Shown here piece by piece: positions 1 through 7,707 of a DNA stretch of 18,254 nucleotides. The stretch comes from CAZKUB01 sp964592335 (GTDB taxonomy: Archaea > Thermoplasmatota > E2 > DHVEG-1): assembly GCA_964592335.1 (NCBI GenBank), contig CAZQEU010000028.1, positions 1-18,254 of the forward strand, in the 5' to 3' direction. A program made the position numbers and the translations under genes. Within the stretch, counting starts at the first letter, position 1, and each line of letters begins with the position of its first letter. Below the pieces are notes generated by a model. The model saw nothing but the letters and a program-made list of their open reading frames with translations, made no database searches and was not told the DNA's origin.

Positions 1-145
1 TAGTTTTTTTTAGAGTATATCTTATCTAGAAAAAAAGAGTCCTACTGCCAATCACAGTTTTACCGGTAAAATTCCTGTTGATTAAAAATTATTCAATGGC
101 CGTCTAATATAATAAATGCTTAGATTTGTTTATTTTTTATAAAGT

Positions 146-934
146 TCAATTATTAAACTTAGTTTTATAGAGTATATAGCTAAAAAATCCAATTATTCCA
201 AATAATATTGTAGTTATAATATAATGTGGACCAAGAGGAAAACTGCTTTCCGTATTATTTATAACTAAATCAGAAATTAAGAACGGAATAAATAAAATTA
301 AAAAACCAATAATATATCCCCTAAAATAGATATCTGCATTATCTGGCTTATTCTTATCTCTTTTATTATAATAGGTAACTGACAACAAGGCCATACAAAT
401 TACAAAGACAAAAAGAAGAATTAGATGCCAATTAATCACAGTAATTACAATAGTGCCTTGGTCTGGAGCAGGGCCCGAATAGAATTTAGCATAAACCCTC
501 TGCTCGGAAAAAATTTCAAAAGGAGGATACCTGTTTATTGAAAATGTTTCATTTGGTTCTAAAACTGGTACTACCTCATATATAGTATGGTCCCAATAAC
601 TGATAACAGTAACATTCGTTAAATTTGTCTGACCATTATTTCTGATAATATAAGGTTTTTCAGAATATATCACACCATGCACTTTTGCCGGGTTTCCGCC
701 CTCTTCTGGTTCTGTATCGCTACTACCAATAACTTTTGAATCATTTCCAATTAAAAACCAATCAATTACTGTTTCTTCATTTTGTCCATTATTTGATAAG
801 TCCAAACTACCTTGATATGTATTTTGTAAAACATATTCATCTGGAGGTGGTGCAGGAGCAGCGTTACACAAACTAAATACAGGTAATAGAAATGTTACAG
901 TTACTAAAAATATAATAACAAAGTCTTTTTTCAT
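146..934 (-). CDS. Hypothetical membrane-anchored extracytoplasmic protein
   Basis: I do not recognise this 262-residue protein. Numbered from the chosen start MKKDFVIIFL, it has a signal-peptide-like N-terminus (hydrophobic about residues 5-24, then SLCNAAPAPPP). An extracytoplasmic domain of about 130 residues follows, with N-glycosylation sequons at N64, N104, N107, N128 and N226. Three hydrophobic membrane segments close it (about 161-187, 204-225, 236-256). The reading frame continues 10 codons upstream, to 964. I prefer the ATG at 934 because the signal peptide begins there, GTGAT sits just upstream (938-942), and a TATA-like box lies about 30 bases away. The middle domain (about 85-135) looks like an all-beta fold, with alternating hydrophobic strands and a CARDB/DUF11-like feel, but I cannot name a family. 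The CDS ends 145 bases from the left edge and its nearest right-hand neighbour is the C25 peptidase. It is clearly a real gene; function unknown. Confidence 0.75.
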   Translation of the reverse strand: MKKDFVIIFLVTVTFLLPVFSLCNAAPAPPPDEYVLQNTYQGSLDLSNNGQNEETVIDWFLIGNDSKVIGSSDTEPEEGGNPAKVHGVIYSEKPYIIRNNGQTNLTNVTVISYWDHTIYEVVPVLEPNETFSINRYPPFEIFSEQRVYAKFYSGPAPDQGTIVITVINWHLILLFVFVICMALLSVTYYNKRDKNKPDNADIYFRGYIIGFLILFIPFLISDLVINNTESSFPLGPHYIITTILFGIIGFFSYILYKTKFNN

Positions 935-964
935 CCCATCACAATAAAAGAATGTAGTATTCAA

Positions 965-974
965 ACTTATAACT
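965..974 (-). promoter_or_regulatory. Candidate TATA box for the membrane protein
   Basis: On the minus strand this reads AGTTATAAGT. Its centre is about 35 bases before the ATG at 934, so a start site about 25 bases downstream would give a short leader holding GTGAT. The region is AT-rich throughout, so chance matches are common. Confidence 0.3.
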
Positions 975-1018
975 TTCTAAAAGGCAACTAATTTTATTTA
1001 TAAAAATTTATAAAAAGA

Positions 1019-1043
1019 TGCAGGGGAAGGGATTTGAACACTT
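1019..1043 (-). pseudogene. tRNA-like 3' fragment (T arm plus acceptor)
   Basis: Read on the minus strand, this gives AAGTG, TTCAAAT, CCCTT, CCCCTGC and A. That is a T stem (four of five pairs), a canonical T loop TTCAAAT, a seven-base acceptor 3' strand and discriminator A, in exact tRNA spacing. CCA is not encoded, and TCTTTTTA follows. A matching 5' acceptor strand GCAGGGG on the same strand is absent from the upstream gap, and I cannot fold a D arm or anticodon arm, so it is not an intact tRNA. It could be a decayed tRNA (the acceptor and A73 fit tRNA-Leu) or an attachment-site copy left by an element that integrated into a tRNA gene. Confidence 0.5.
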
Positions 1044-1116
1044 GGACTGTGTGTTTAAAAAAATTGTTGTCTACAATGATATTTTTTTAAAAACCAATGT
1101 ATGATTTTTTCTAATC

Positions 1117-1141
1117 GCAGGGGTTATCAAATAGTTTTGAT
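1117..1141 (+). pseudogene. Possible tRNA-like 5' fragment (acceptor plus D arm)
   Basis: This plus-strand stretch begins GCAGGGG, the exact partner of the CCCCTGC acceptor at 1020-1026 on the other strand. It is followed by TT and a D-arm-like hairpin ATCA, eight-base loop, TGAT. This is the order and spacing of the first 25 bases of a tRNA. Downstream (1143-1175) no proper anticodon stem forms, although CTTAA/TTAAG can pair around CTAGA. The fragment points away from the 3' fragment, so the two are divergent. A chance repeat of a seven-base GC-rich word is possible but less likely in such AT-rich sequence. Confidence 0.28.
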
Positions 1142-1342
1142 CCATGATCTTAACTAGATTAAGTGATTCAACTAAAATTATTAGAACTACTGCTTTAAAA
1201 TTTTTATACGAATAATTAACAATCCTATTTAATATCTAAAAATAATTAATTATGTTCCAAATATTCTATATTATTCTTCAAAAAGATATAGGCGCTATAA
1301 TACATACGGTAATATTTTTTTTCTCCTCAAATCATTCGTTAT

Positions 1343-1357
1343 AAAAAAAAGAAAAAA
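1343..1357 (-). terminator. U-rich terminator after C25 peptidase
   Basis: On the minus strand the peptidase stop is followed within about 20 bases by six T, C, then eight T. Archaeal RNA polymerase commonly terminates at such T-runs without a hairpin, and no hairpin is seen here. Confidence 0.5.
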
Positions 1358-1375
1358 GGGTTTATAATTGTTTTT

Positions 1376-3919
1376 TTAGTAACCCCCTAGCTTAAGACTT
1401 GGGTCACCAAGTAATGCCCATTGTTGTACACTTTTTGGATGGCCTGATTCAAAATCACTCATCTCGTGTGTCTGGATATAACTAGTGATAGCTTGAGAAT
1501 GAGCATTTCCAAGTACAGTCTGACCATGTTCACCGTATTGTCTGAAAAACTCTATTGTAATCCATCCGTCTCCACCACCAGTTGTAAGGTCTTTACCAGG
1601 CATACCATAGCCAAGACCAGTATTTCCAATGCTTGCAATAGAGCCACCATTTGGGTTTCTTACAAGACGCCAGTTAAAACATTCAGGTACAGCTGCACCA
1701 TGACACCACATATACATTTTATCAAACATGTGAAGGTTTGGACCTATATACTGAAAACCTTCTAAAAACCCGGGTAGCATTGATACATTAAATTGGCTAT
1801 TATGACAGCCACCAACAACTGCAACAGGTAATTTTTCACCATTGGACAGTGCATCCATTGGAAATGGAGGAATTAAATTACTAATAGGTCTCTGACCAAT
1901 TAAAAGACCACCAACATTGAAGATAGTTATCTGAGTAACCTGCAGACCAGTAACACTTGCAGGACCACGATTACCAGGAACACCAGGATAATGATCAGCC
2001 CATACATTTGGACTACCATGCCCTGAGAAAAACAAGAAACCCGCACCCTTATTAATGCCATTAATTACATCTTCTCTACCCGTAAATTTACCATTTGAAG
2101 TCCATATTATATCTCTTTCAAATTTTTCAGGCATATAATACAGTGCTCCCCCACGTCCCTTCAAAGATTTTTCACCAGTGGTCCACTCTCCCTCATAGTA
2201 CATCTCCGTGTTGTTCCTCCAATCAGAATAAATTGTTTCACCTTTCATGTCTTTAATCCAAACATGAACATCTGTAAGATTACCATAGGGCTTAGGATCA
2301 TAGGATTTACCACGAATAGTTAGAACACCACCTACATAACTAATATTTGCCCATGGGTTAAAATCATTACAAAATGCTTCTCCTTCACGAGGAGTATATG
2401 TATAATCATCATAGCCTAAAATATCTCCTGGCGAAATAGTAACAATCTCTGTGATAGGAGGCGCAGGATAACCATCAGCCAGAGCAGGGTTAAGATGATC
2501 ATCATGGTTAAAAGTAATAGAGGTCTCTTGTGACCTATCAATTTCTATAGGAATTGTATCTATCGGACCTTTTTCATCTTCATCGTTAATACTTTGAGCA
2601 TAAATTGTGTAATGATCATTTTCAAGACCAGTTGTATCCCACTCAAATTTTAAATCTTGCTGATCTAAGAAACCATCACCTGATACAACAGTTGCTCTGT
2701 TAAACCAATCAGAATCGATAATATCTGTTGTTTCATAATTAATAATCTTGTCGACTACAGTTTTCACCTCTTTTATATTTCTACAAGCAAGCCTACCAAC
2801 AGAGACATCAGGAGCCATATCAATATCATCATCGTCTTCAACCCCTTGTTTACCCCAAGCAGCAAAATAATCATCATTGTTTGGATTCCAACTCGAAAAA
2901 TTATTTTCACCATCATAAACATCAGCATAATACAAATCACTAATCACACCAGGATCAAATGTGCTACCGCTTTTAAGTGGATACTTAGGCTGATCATATA
3001 GATTAGTATATCTAACAGGTAAATACCATCCTTTAACCCCTTTATTTGCAGTATCTCTAGGCTTTGCATAAATTTGGTTTTTAAGACCACCGACTAAGAG
3101 AACATAGGAAATATCGTGATTATCAATTGCATCTTTGATAAAAAGTTTAATATCTTCGGGTTCATCCACACCATCATAATCAGGGTCAGCATAAATCTCC
3201 TCTGTTGTCTTTAAAAAAGTTTTAACACCAACATCATCATTCTTATGATCAACAAGCTTTTTCAGATAAGGCTTGAATACAGAAGGAGAAATAATAACAA
3301 GATCATAAGGATCAGCACATTCTTCTATAATTTCTTCTGATGTTTCATAAACAATATTGATGTCAGCACTCTCTGCCTGTAATAATCTTCCATCACTTGG
3401 AATGTATCTAACAGGATATATATCAACAACAACAAATTTAGCTCTCTTATTATCACTATTTAGACCAGAATATATATCATAAGAATACCAACTTGCAGGA
3501 TAAGGATTATCACTACTATAAACTTCTAAATCCTTTTTTTGTAAATCAGCAATACCCTCTTCTAACGTTAAAGGCAACATATATGAAGAAGGACTAACTT
3601 CTTTTGTTATCTGTTTTTCAAAGATTTCTTTTATCTCTAATTCTAAATCAATATTTTCGGCATCAAATGGTAGTTCAAATGTCTCAACAATCTTTGGAAG
3701 CATAGGTTTACCAGATGATGCTAAATAAGTAGAAACATCTTTCATTTCAATGGATAGATAATTGACATTCTCTTGTTTTATCTTCAATGTGGAGAATGAT
3801 AAATATTTTGAGTTTGTTTGTATCATAGTATTTGATTTTTCTAAATCAGTGTTTGCCATTGCTCCAAAACTGCTTAATATAAAAATAGCTACCAATGTAG
3901 CAACCAAAATTTTTTTCAT
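1376..3919 (-). CDS. Secreted gingipain-type C25 cysteine peptidase
   Basis: An extracellular protease of 847 residues in the C25 (gingipain, caspase-like fold) family. Residues 1-22 form a signal peptide (MKKILVATLV..., cleavage near AMA-N). A propeptide-like region of about 180 residues follows, then the C25 domain, starting near YDLVIISPSVF at 205 with YVLLVGG at 272-278 and the core strand PDVSVGRLACR at 370-380. The catalytic pair is H634 in FFSGHG and C705 in VVGGCHN. The protein ends with the usual LLGDPSL at 837-843, with no C-terminal membrane anchor or sorting domain, so it is probably released. D245, D247, D249 and D256 form an EF-hand-like acidic loop that may bind calcium. About 190 residues (415-605), including a beta-rich IgG-like section near 500-580, are inserted between the Rossmann-like half and the catalytic half. 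The ATG has a GGGGG ribosome site 9 bases upstream. The likely role is digestion of external protein or processing of surface proteins. Confidence 0.92.
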   Translation of the reverse strand: MKKILVATLVAIFILSSFGAMANTDLEKSNTMIQTNSKYLSFSTLKIKQENVNYLSIEMKDVSTYLASSGKPMLPKIVETFELPFDAENIDLELEIKEIFEKQITKEVSPSSYMLPLTLEEGIADLQKKDLEVYSSDNPYPASWYSYDIYSGLNSDNKRAKFVVVDIYPVRYIPSDGRLLQAESADINIVYETSEEIIEECADPYDLVIISPSVFKPYLKKLVDHKNDDVGVKTFLKTTEEIYADPDYDGVDEPEDIKLFIKDAIDNHDISYVLLVGGLKNQIYAKPRDTANKGVKGWYLPVRYTNLYDQPKYPLKSGSTFDPGVISDLYYADVYDGENNFSSWNPNNDDYFAAWGKQGVEDDDDIDMAPDVSVGRLACRNIKEVKTVVDKIINYETTDIIDSDWFNRATVVSGDGFLDQQDLKFEWDTTGLENDHYTIYAQSINDEDEKGPIDTIPIEIDRSQETSITFNHDDHLNPALADGYPAPPITEIVTISPGDILGYDDYTYTPREGEAFCNDFNPWANISYVGGVLTIRGKSYDPKPYGNLTDVHVWIKDMKGETIYSDWRNNTEMYYEGEWTTGEKSLKGRGGALYYMPEKFERDIIWTSNGKFTGREDVINGINKGAGFLFFSGHGSPNVWADHYPGVPGNRGPASVTGLQVTQITIFNVGGLLIGQRPISNLIPPFPMDALSNGEKLPVAVVGGCHNSQFNVSMLPGFLEGFQYIGPNLHMFDKMYMWCHGAAVPECFNWRLVRNPNGGSIASIGNTGLGYGMPGKDLTTGGGDGWITIEFFRQYGEHGQTVLGNAHSQAITSYIQTHEMSDFESGHPKSVQQWALLGDPSLKLGGY

Positions 3920-3928
3920 TTTTTAATA

Positions 3929-3933
3929 CCCCC
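3929..3933 (-). promoter_or_regulatory. Ribosome binding site of C25 peptidase
   Basis: The minus strand reads GGGGGTATTAAAAA directly before the ATG at 3919, giving a G-rich site with a 9-base spacer. It supports the start at MKKILVATLV, which is also where the signal peptide begins. TATA-like sequence lies upstream around 3950-3962 but cannot be singled out in this AT-rich stretch. Confidence 0.5.
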
Positions 3934-4112
3934 ATATTTCTTTACTTACAAAAATATAAATAAATATCAAAGTATAAATTGTTTTTGTATAAATAAACGT
4001 TAAACAACCATCTTTAAAGATATTATATTAACATATTTTTTAGTTTTACATACTTATATCAATCAACACTTTTTCAGTAAAAATTTATTAGCTAGATAAA
4101 CTTTATATATAA

Positions 4113-4913
4113 ATGAGTAGAATGGCAAAAAACCCGATTTTCATTGTTGGTTGCCCTCGTTCAGGAACCACATTAATACGTGTAATACTAGACTCTCATC
4201 CAAATATCTGTTGCGGTCCTGAAACTCATCTTATCAAAAAATTGAAACTATTGGATGATAAAATCCATTCAAGTTGGTCTTGGTTAGAATCGTATAATGT
4301 AAAAGAACAAATGTTAAATCAAAAAATTCGAGATATTCTTTCTATCTTTCATAATAATTATGCAAAGATGAAAAATAAAAAAAGGTGGGCTGAAAAGACT
4401 CCTGATAATATTTTTTATTTAAATTTTATAGAAAAATTATTTCCAGATTGCCAATTTATTAACATTATACGAGATGGCAGAGATGTAATGTGTTCGTACA
4501 AACAGAGATGGGGTTATAAGTCAATATATTCAGCAATAAAAAATTGGAATAAAGCAATTGATTTATCTTTTGAATATCAGGATAAATTTCCTAAAGATAG
4601 ATACATGGAAATTAAATATGAAAAACTTGTTGTTAACCCTGAACATGAGATTAAAAAAATGATGCGATTTCTTGGAGAAGAATGGAATACAGATCTTCTT
4701 GAACATCATAAGAAAAAACATGATTTTTGGTTTAAAAAGAATCCCAAAGAAAATATTAATCTTAAGATAGAAAAGAATCCTATGCGTCACTCGCCAAGCA
4801 GACCAATATTTACATCAAGTGTTGGGAAATGGAAAAAAAACTTGAATATATTTGAAAAGTTGTTAGTAAACATTTTACTTGATAAAAACCTTAAAAAATT
4901 GGGTTATAAATAA
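4113..4913 (+). CDS. Sulfotransferase (Sulfotransfer_3-like)
   Basis: A predicted cytoplasmic PAPS-dependent sulfotransferase of 266 residues, a typical length for the family. The 5'-phosphosulfate-binding loop is at residues 13-20 (GCPRSGTT). The 3'-phosphate-binding strand is at 115-125 (FINIIRDGRDV). The C-terminal SSVGKWKKNL (235-244) matches the family's second PAPS-contact motif. KTPDN (95-99) is the usual segment between them. The acceptor cannot be read from sequence, but the neighbours make a glycan or glycolipid likely. A second ATG at 4122 (MAKNPIFIVG) would also keep the whole domain. No Shine-Dalgarno sequence precedes either ATG. It ends 21 bases from the convergent sulfotransferase at 4935. 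Sequence outside the cofactor motifs is unlike the other three sulfotransferases in the window. Confidence 0.9.
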   Translation: MSRMAKNPIFIVGCPRSGTTLIRVILDSHPNICCGPETHLIKKLKLLDDKIHSSWSWLESYNVKEQMLNQKIRDILSIFHNNYAKMKNKKRWAEKTPDNIFYLNFIEKLFPDCQFINIIRDGRDVMCSYKQRWGYKSIYSAIKNWNKAIDLSFEYQDKFPKDRYMEIKYEKLVVNPEHEIKKMMRFLGEEWNTDLLEHHKKKHDFWFKKNPKENINLKIEKNPMRHSPSRPIFTSSVGKWKKNLNIFEKLLVNILLDKNLKKLGYK

Positions 4914-4934
4914 ATTATTTTAATATCGTAAATT

Positions 4935-5903
4935 TTATAGTGAGTATCCAAAATATGATAAATACTTGTTCATCTTTCTATTGATATACTTTTTTTTCTT
5001 CTGAATTTCTTTAAGTAATACTGTTTTTCTTGGACTTATATAATCATCAAATCTAATTTTTTGTTTTGTCTCTAAATTCAAAAATTTCATAATATCTGAG
5101 ATTTTTTCATTTGGTTTTTTACATAGTTCTTCATAAGTAACGTTAATGTAATTTTTTTTGTTGATATTATCTATATTTTCTAAAAAAAAGTTTGTAGATT
5201 CAACCATTTTTTTTACTGCGGATACAGATCTAATTGGTGTATAATGTGAATAAAGAAATCTATAGTAGTAAAGCATGGTTTTATTGTCAAAAAGATTATT
5301 GTACCAGGGAGACAGCAATGCCATATAATGACTTTTATATCTCAAAAGTGTCCTCATAGCTTTAATCTGTGAATTTAGAGTGTTTAGAGGATTTCTATGT
5401 ATAAAAACAAATTTTGTATCAGGAAACACTTTTTTAATGTATAAAAAATTTGTAAAATCATATGGATTTTTTAGTAGAATTGGTTTATTATTTTTTGATA
5501 TAAACTGAATTTTTTTGCAAAGGTCCATAAATAGATCTTTTGATTTTTTGTTAAATCTTTGTTGACCGGTTTTTCTTTCAAGTAGAAATCTATATTCTTC
5601 TGGAAAGTTAGGCGATATATGTAATTGGTCGATTCCTCTATCTGATTGAGAATAACCTTTAAAATATATCGATAAATTATCTTTTATTCCATTTTCAATT
5701 TTGTTTATATGATTATAAAGGAGTTCCTCATATTTGATAAGATGATATGCAGTTACTACGTTGAAACACTGTGTTGCATCCAACGTTTTGTATAGGATAC
5801 TAGTACCAGATCTAGGCAAGCCCATGATAAATATTGGTTTAAATGAAATATTTTCTATCTTATCTTTGTATCTTTTATCTTTATTAGATTCTGAAATTTG
5901 CAT
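4935..5903 (-). CDS. Sulfotransferase family protein
   Basis: A predicted PAPS-dependent sulfotransferase of 322 residues. Its phosphosulfate loop is at residues 28-35 (GLPRSGTS), KNPYDF at 145-150 occupies the position of the family's KTP segment, and FVFIHRNPLNTLNS (165-178) is the 3'-phosphate-binding strand and helix. The HRNP form and the longer middle region (about 80-135) separate it from the RDGRD-type enzymes nearby, pointing to a different acceptor. The C-terminus is very lysine- and tyrosine-rich (IQKKKKYINRKMNKYLSYF). It is transcribed away from the phosphoesterase at 6055, sharing a 151-base intergenic region, and converges on the sulfotransferase at 4113. The start at 5903 is well supported by a GGATGATC ribosome site just upstream. 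Confidence 0.85.
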   Translation of the reverse strand: MQISESNKDKRYKDKIENISFKPIFIMGLPRSGTSILYKTLDATQCFNVVTAYHLIKYEELLYNHINKIENGIKDNLSIYFKGYSQSDRGIDQLHISPNFPEEYRFLLERKTGQQRFNKKSKDLFMDLCKKIQFISKNNKPILLKNPYDFTNFLYIKKVFPDTKFVFIHRNPLNTLNSQIKAMRTLLRYKSHYMALLSPWYNNLFDNKTMLYYYRFLYSHYTPIRSVSAVKKMVESTNFFLENIDNINKKNYINVTYEELCKKPNEKISDIMKFLNLETKQKIRFDDYISPRKTVLLKEIQKKKKYINRKMNKYLSYFGYSL

Positions 5904-5904
5904 A

Positions 5905-5912
5905 GATCATCC
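5905..5912 (-). promoter_or_regulatory. Ribosome binding site GGATGATC
   Basis: On the minus strand GGATGATC lies one base before the ATG at 5903. It closely resembles the archaeal GGTGATC anti-16S pairing site, in correct register with the start codon, and fixes the start of the 322-residue sulfotransferase. Confidence 0.5.
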
Positions 5913-5993
5913 TGTATTTTTACAGTTTTTAAGAATAAGCAAACATATTAATAGACTTTTAGAATATTTTTTTAAATTACAAATCTTTGGACT

Positions 5994-6001
5994 TTTATAT
6001 A
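5994..6001 (+). promoter_or_regulatory. Candidate TATA box for phosphoesterase gene
   Basis: TTTATATA lies about 57 bases before the ATG at 6055. A start site about 25 bases downstream would leave a leader of roughly 30 bases. No strong ribosome site is visible before the ATG. Confidence 0.35.
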
Positions 6002-6054
6002 GTAAACTATAAGGTAACTTTTATTTATGGATGTATATTATATGATTAGAGAAT

Positions 6055-7659
6055 ATGCAAAAAGTAGTGGTTATCGGTGTTGATGGTGCAACCCCGGACC
6101 TGATAGACAAATGGATAAAAGAAGATAAACTCCCGAATTTTAAAAAAATAAGAGAAAATGGTGTCTGGGGTAAATTAAAATCTACAATGCCTCCATTTAG
6201 TGCTCCTGCATGGACTTCTATTGTCACTGGATGCAACCCGGGTAAACATGGCATCTATGGATTTGGAAATACTGATATTGATAACCCACATATGGTTTCG
6301 TCTCGGTTTAGAAAGGCTCCAGCTATCTGGAATTTTTTAACTGATATAAATCTTAGTAGTATAGTAGTTAATGTTCCTGTAACTTATCCCCCTGAAAAGA
6401 TAAATGGTGTAATGATTACTGGTTTGCTTACTCCATCTGCTGAATCAGATTTTACATATCCAAGAAATATCAAAGAAAAATTAAAAAAGGATGAATTAGG
6501 TGAATATGAATTAGAACAGATTTGGTTAGAAGATTTTCCTAGATCATATTTAGCGAAACATGCTCCTGAAAAGCTTCTAAAGATAATTACAGATCAGATG
6601 GTTTCACGTGAAAGAGTTACTACCAATATAATGAAAAATCTTGATTGGGATTTTACTATGGTTGTTTTTCGTGGTACAGACACTGCACAACATTTTTTAT
6701 TTGACAAAAAAGAACTTCTTCTAGAGTGTTATAAAAAGGTAGATCAACTTGTTGGTAAAATGATAAAAAAGTTTCCCGACGCAGTTTTTTTTATAGTCTC
6801 AGATCATGGGTTTGAAGAGATTAAAAAAATCCTAAATACAGATAATGTGCTTTATAATGCGAATCTTATTCAGTTATCTAAAGATCCTCATGATCATCCT
6901 TTTCAAACTATATTGTATTTTATTTTTGCACAATTTATGCAAATCTTAAGATTCATTCCTTATAGAACAATAAAAAAATCATATTTAATAAAAAAAATTC
7001 TTTTTTCAGGAGCATCCTTTGAAAAAATAATTGATTTTTCAAAAACAAAGGCAACATCTGCAGCTGATGGAAGGGGCATAATAATAAATCAGAAAGGAAG
7101 GTATAAGTTAGGTATCGTTGAACCTTACGATTATGATAAACTATGTAAAAAAATAAAATTGATTTTTAAAAAATTAAGAGATTCAGATACAGGTGAAAAA
7201 ATAATTGAAGAAGTTTATGATTGGAAAGAAGTCTATGGAGAAAATGCTATCTATCCCCCTGATTTGTTATTGAAGTTTTGTAAAGGTTATACTGCTTTAT
7301 CTGGTATAAGGGGTTTAGATAATATTTCAAACATAGTCTGCTCTAATAATAAGAATATTCCTTTTCTCTTTAAAGAAGACCCTGCTTCTAGATCTGGGGA
7401 TCATGCACAATATGGTGTTTTTTTTGCATATGGCAAAAACATTAAACAAGGTTTTGTAACTGAAGATATGTCTGTTTCAGATATCTTGCCAACAGTTTTC
7501 GCATCTATGAAAATACCTATACCATTGAATATAGATGGTAATGTTTATGAGAGCATCTTTATAGATAAATTACCAATAGAGCATAAAAATTACCAGTTAA
7601 ATAAACAGAAATTATCGAAATTAGAACTTGAAAAAATCCGTCAATTAAAAAAACTTTAA
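6055..7659 (+). CDS. Alkaline-phosphatase-superfamily phosphodiesterase/phosphohydrolase
   Basis: A predicted soluble two-metal phosphoesterase of 534 residues, like the archaeal and bacterial 'predicted AP superfamily phosphohydrolase' and type I nucleotide pyrophosphatase group. The metal and catalytic set is complete: D10 (IGVDGATPD), nucleophile T54 (APAWTS, with NPGKHGIYGF following), D209 and H213 (FRGTDTAQH), D250-H251 (IVSDHGF) and H450 (SRSGDHAQYGVF). The closing DILPTVFASMKIPIP (476-490) is also typical. T54 replaces the Cys/Ser of sulfatases and there is no CxPSR motif, so it is a phosphoesterase rather than a sulfatase. There is no signal peptide, so it acts inside the cell. Residues 280-315 are hydrophobic and might touch a membrane. 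It sits alone between a divergent sulfotransferase and a convergent glycosyltransferase. Substrate unknown; a nucleotide, lipid-phosphate or sugar-phosphate would all fit. Confidence 0.88.
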   Translation: MQKVVVIGVDGATPDLIDKWIKEDKLPNFKKIRENGVWGKLKSTMPPFSAPAWTSIVTGCNPGKHGIYGFGNTDIDNPHMVSSRFRKAPAIWNFLTDINLSSIVVNVPVTYPPEKINGVMITGLLTPSAESDFTYPRNIKEKLKKDELGEYELEQIWLEDFPRSYLAKHAPEKLLKIITDQMVSRERVTTNIMKNLDWDFTMVVFRGTDTAQHFLFDKKELLLECYKKVDQLVGKMIKKFPDAVFFIVSDHGFEEIKKILNTDNVLYNANLIQLSKDPHDHPFQTILYFIFAQFMQILRFIPYRTIKKSYLIKKILFSGASFEKIIDFSKTKATSAADGRGIIINQKGRYKLGIVEPYDYDKLCKKIKLIFKKLRDSDTGEKIIEEVYDWKEVYGENAIYPPDLLLKFCKGYTALSGIRGLDNISNIVCSNNKNIPFLFKEDPASRSGDHAQYGVFFAYGKNIKQGFVTEDMSVSDILPTVFASMKIPIPLNIDGNVYESIFIDKLPIEHKNYQLNKQKLSKLELEKIRQLKKL

Positions 7660-7707
7660 AATTATGAAATAAAGTACAGCTATCATAAAAAATATATTTT
7701 AACTTGA

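Larger units (their letters stand above)
935..1375. other. Non-coding gap between membrane protein and C25 peptidase
   Basis: This 441-base stretch has no credible ORF. It holds, from left to right, a candidate promoter for the left gene, a tRNA-like 3' fragment on the minus strand (1019-1043), a tRNA-like 5' fragment on the plus strand (1117-1141), AT-rich sequence in which I see nothing else, and a U-rich terminator for the peptidase gene (1343-1357). Confidence 0.7.

Noticed and set aside
1466..1765. Plus-strand ORF of 99 codons
   Set aside because: It lies antisense within the C-terminal part of the C25 peptidase and shows no motif or ribosome site.
5761..6012. Small plus-strand ORF of 83 codons in the 5' region of a sulfotransferase gene
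   Set aside because: Most of it is antisense to the phosphosulfate-loop coding region, and the rest is the low-complexity AT-rich promoter gap.
6055..7659. Sulfatase rather than phosphoesterase
   Set aside because: The CxPSR/CxAxR formylglycine motif is absent; the nucleophile position is Thr in APAWTS.
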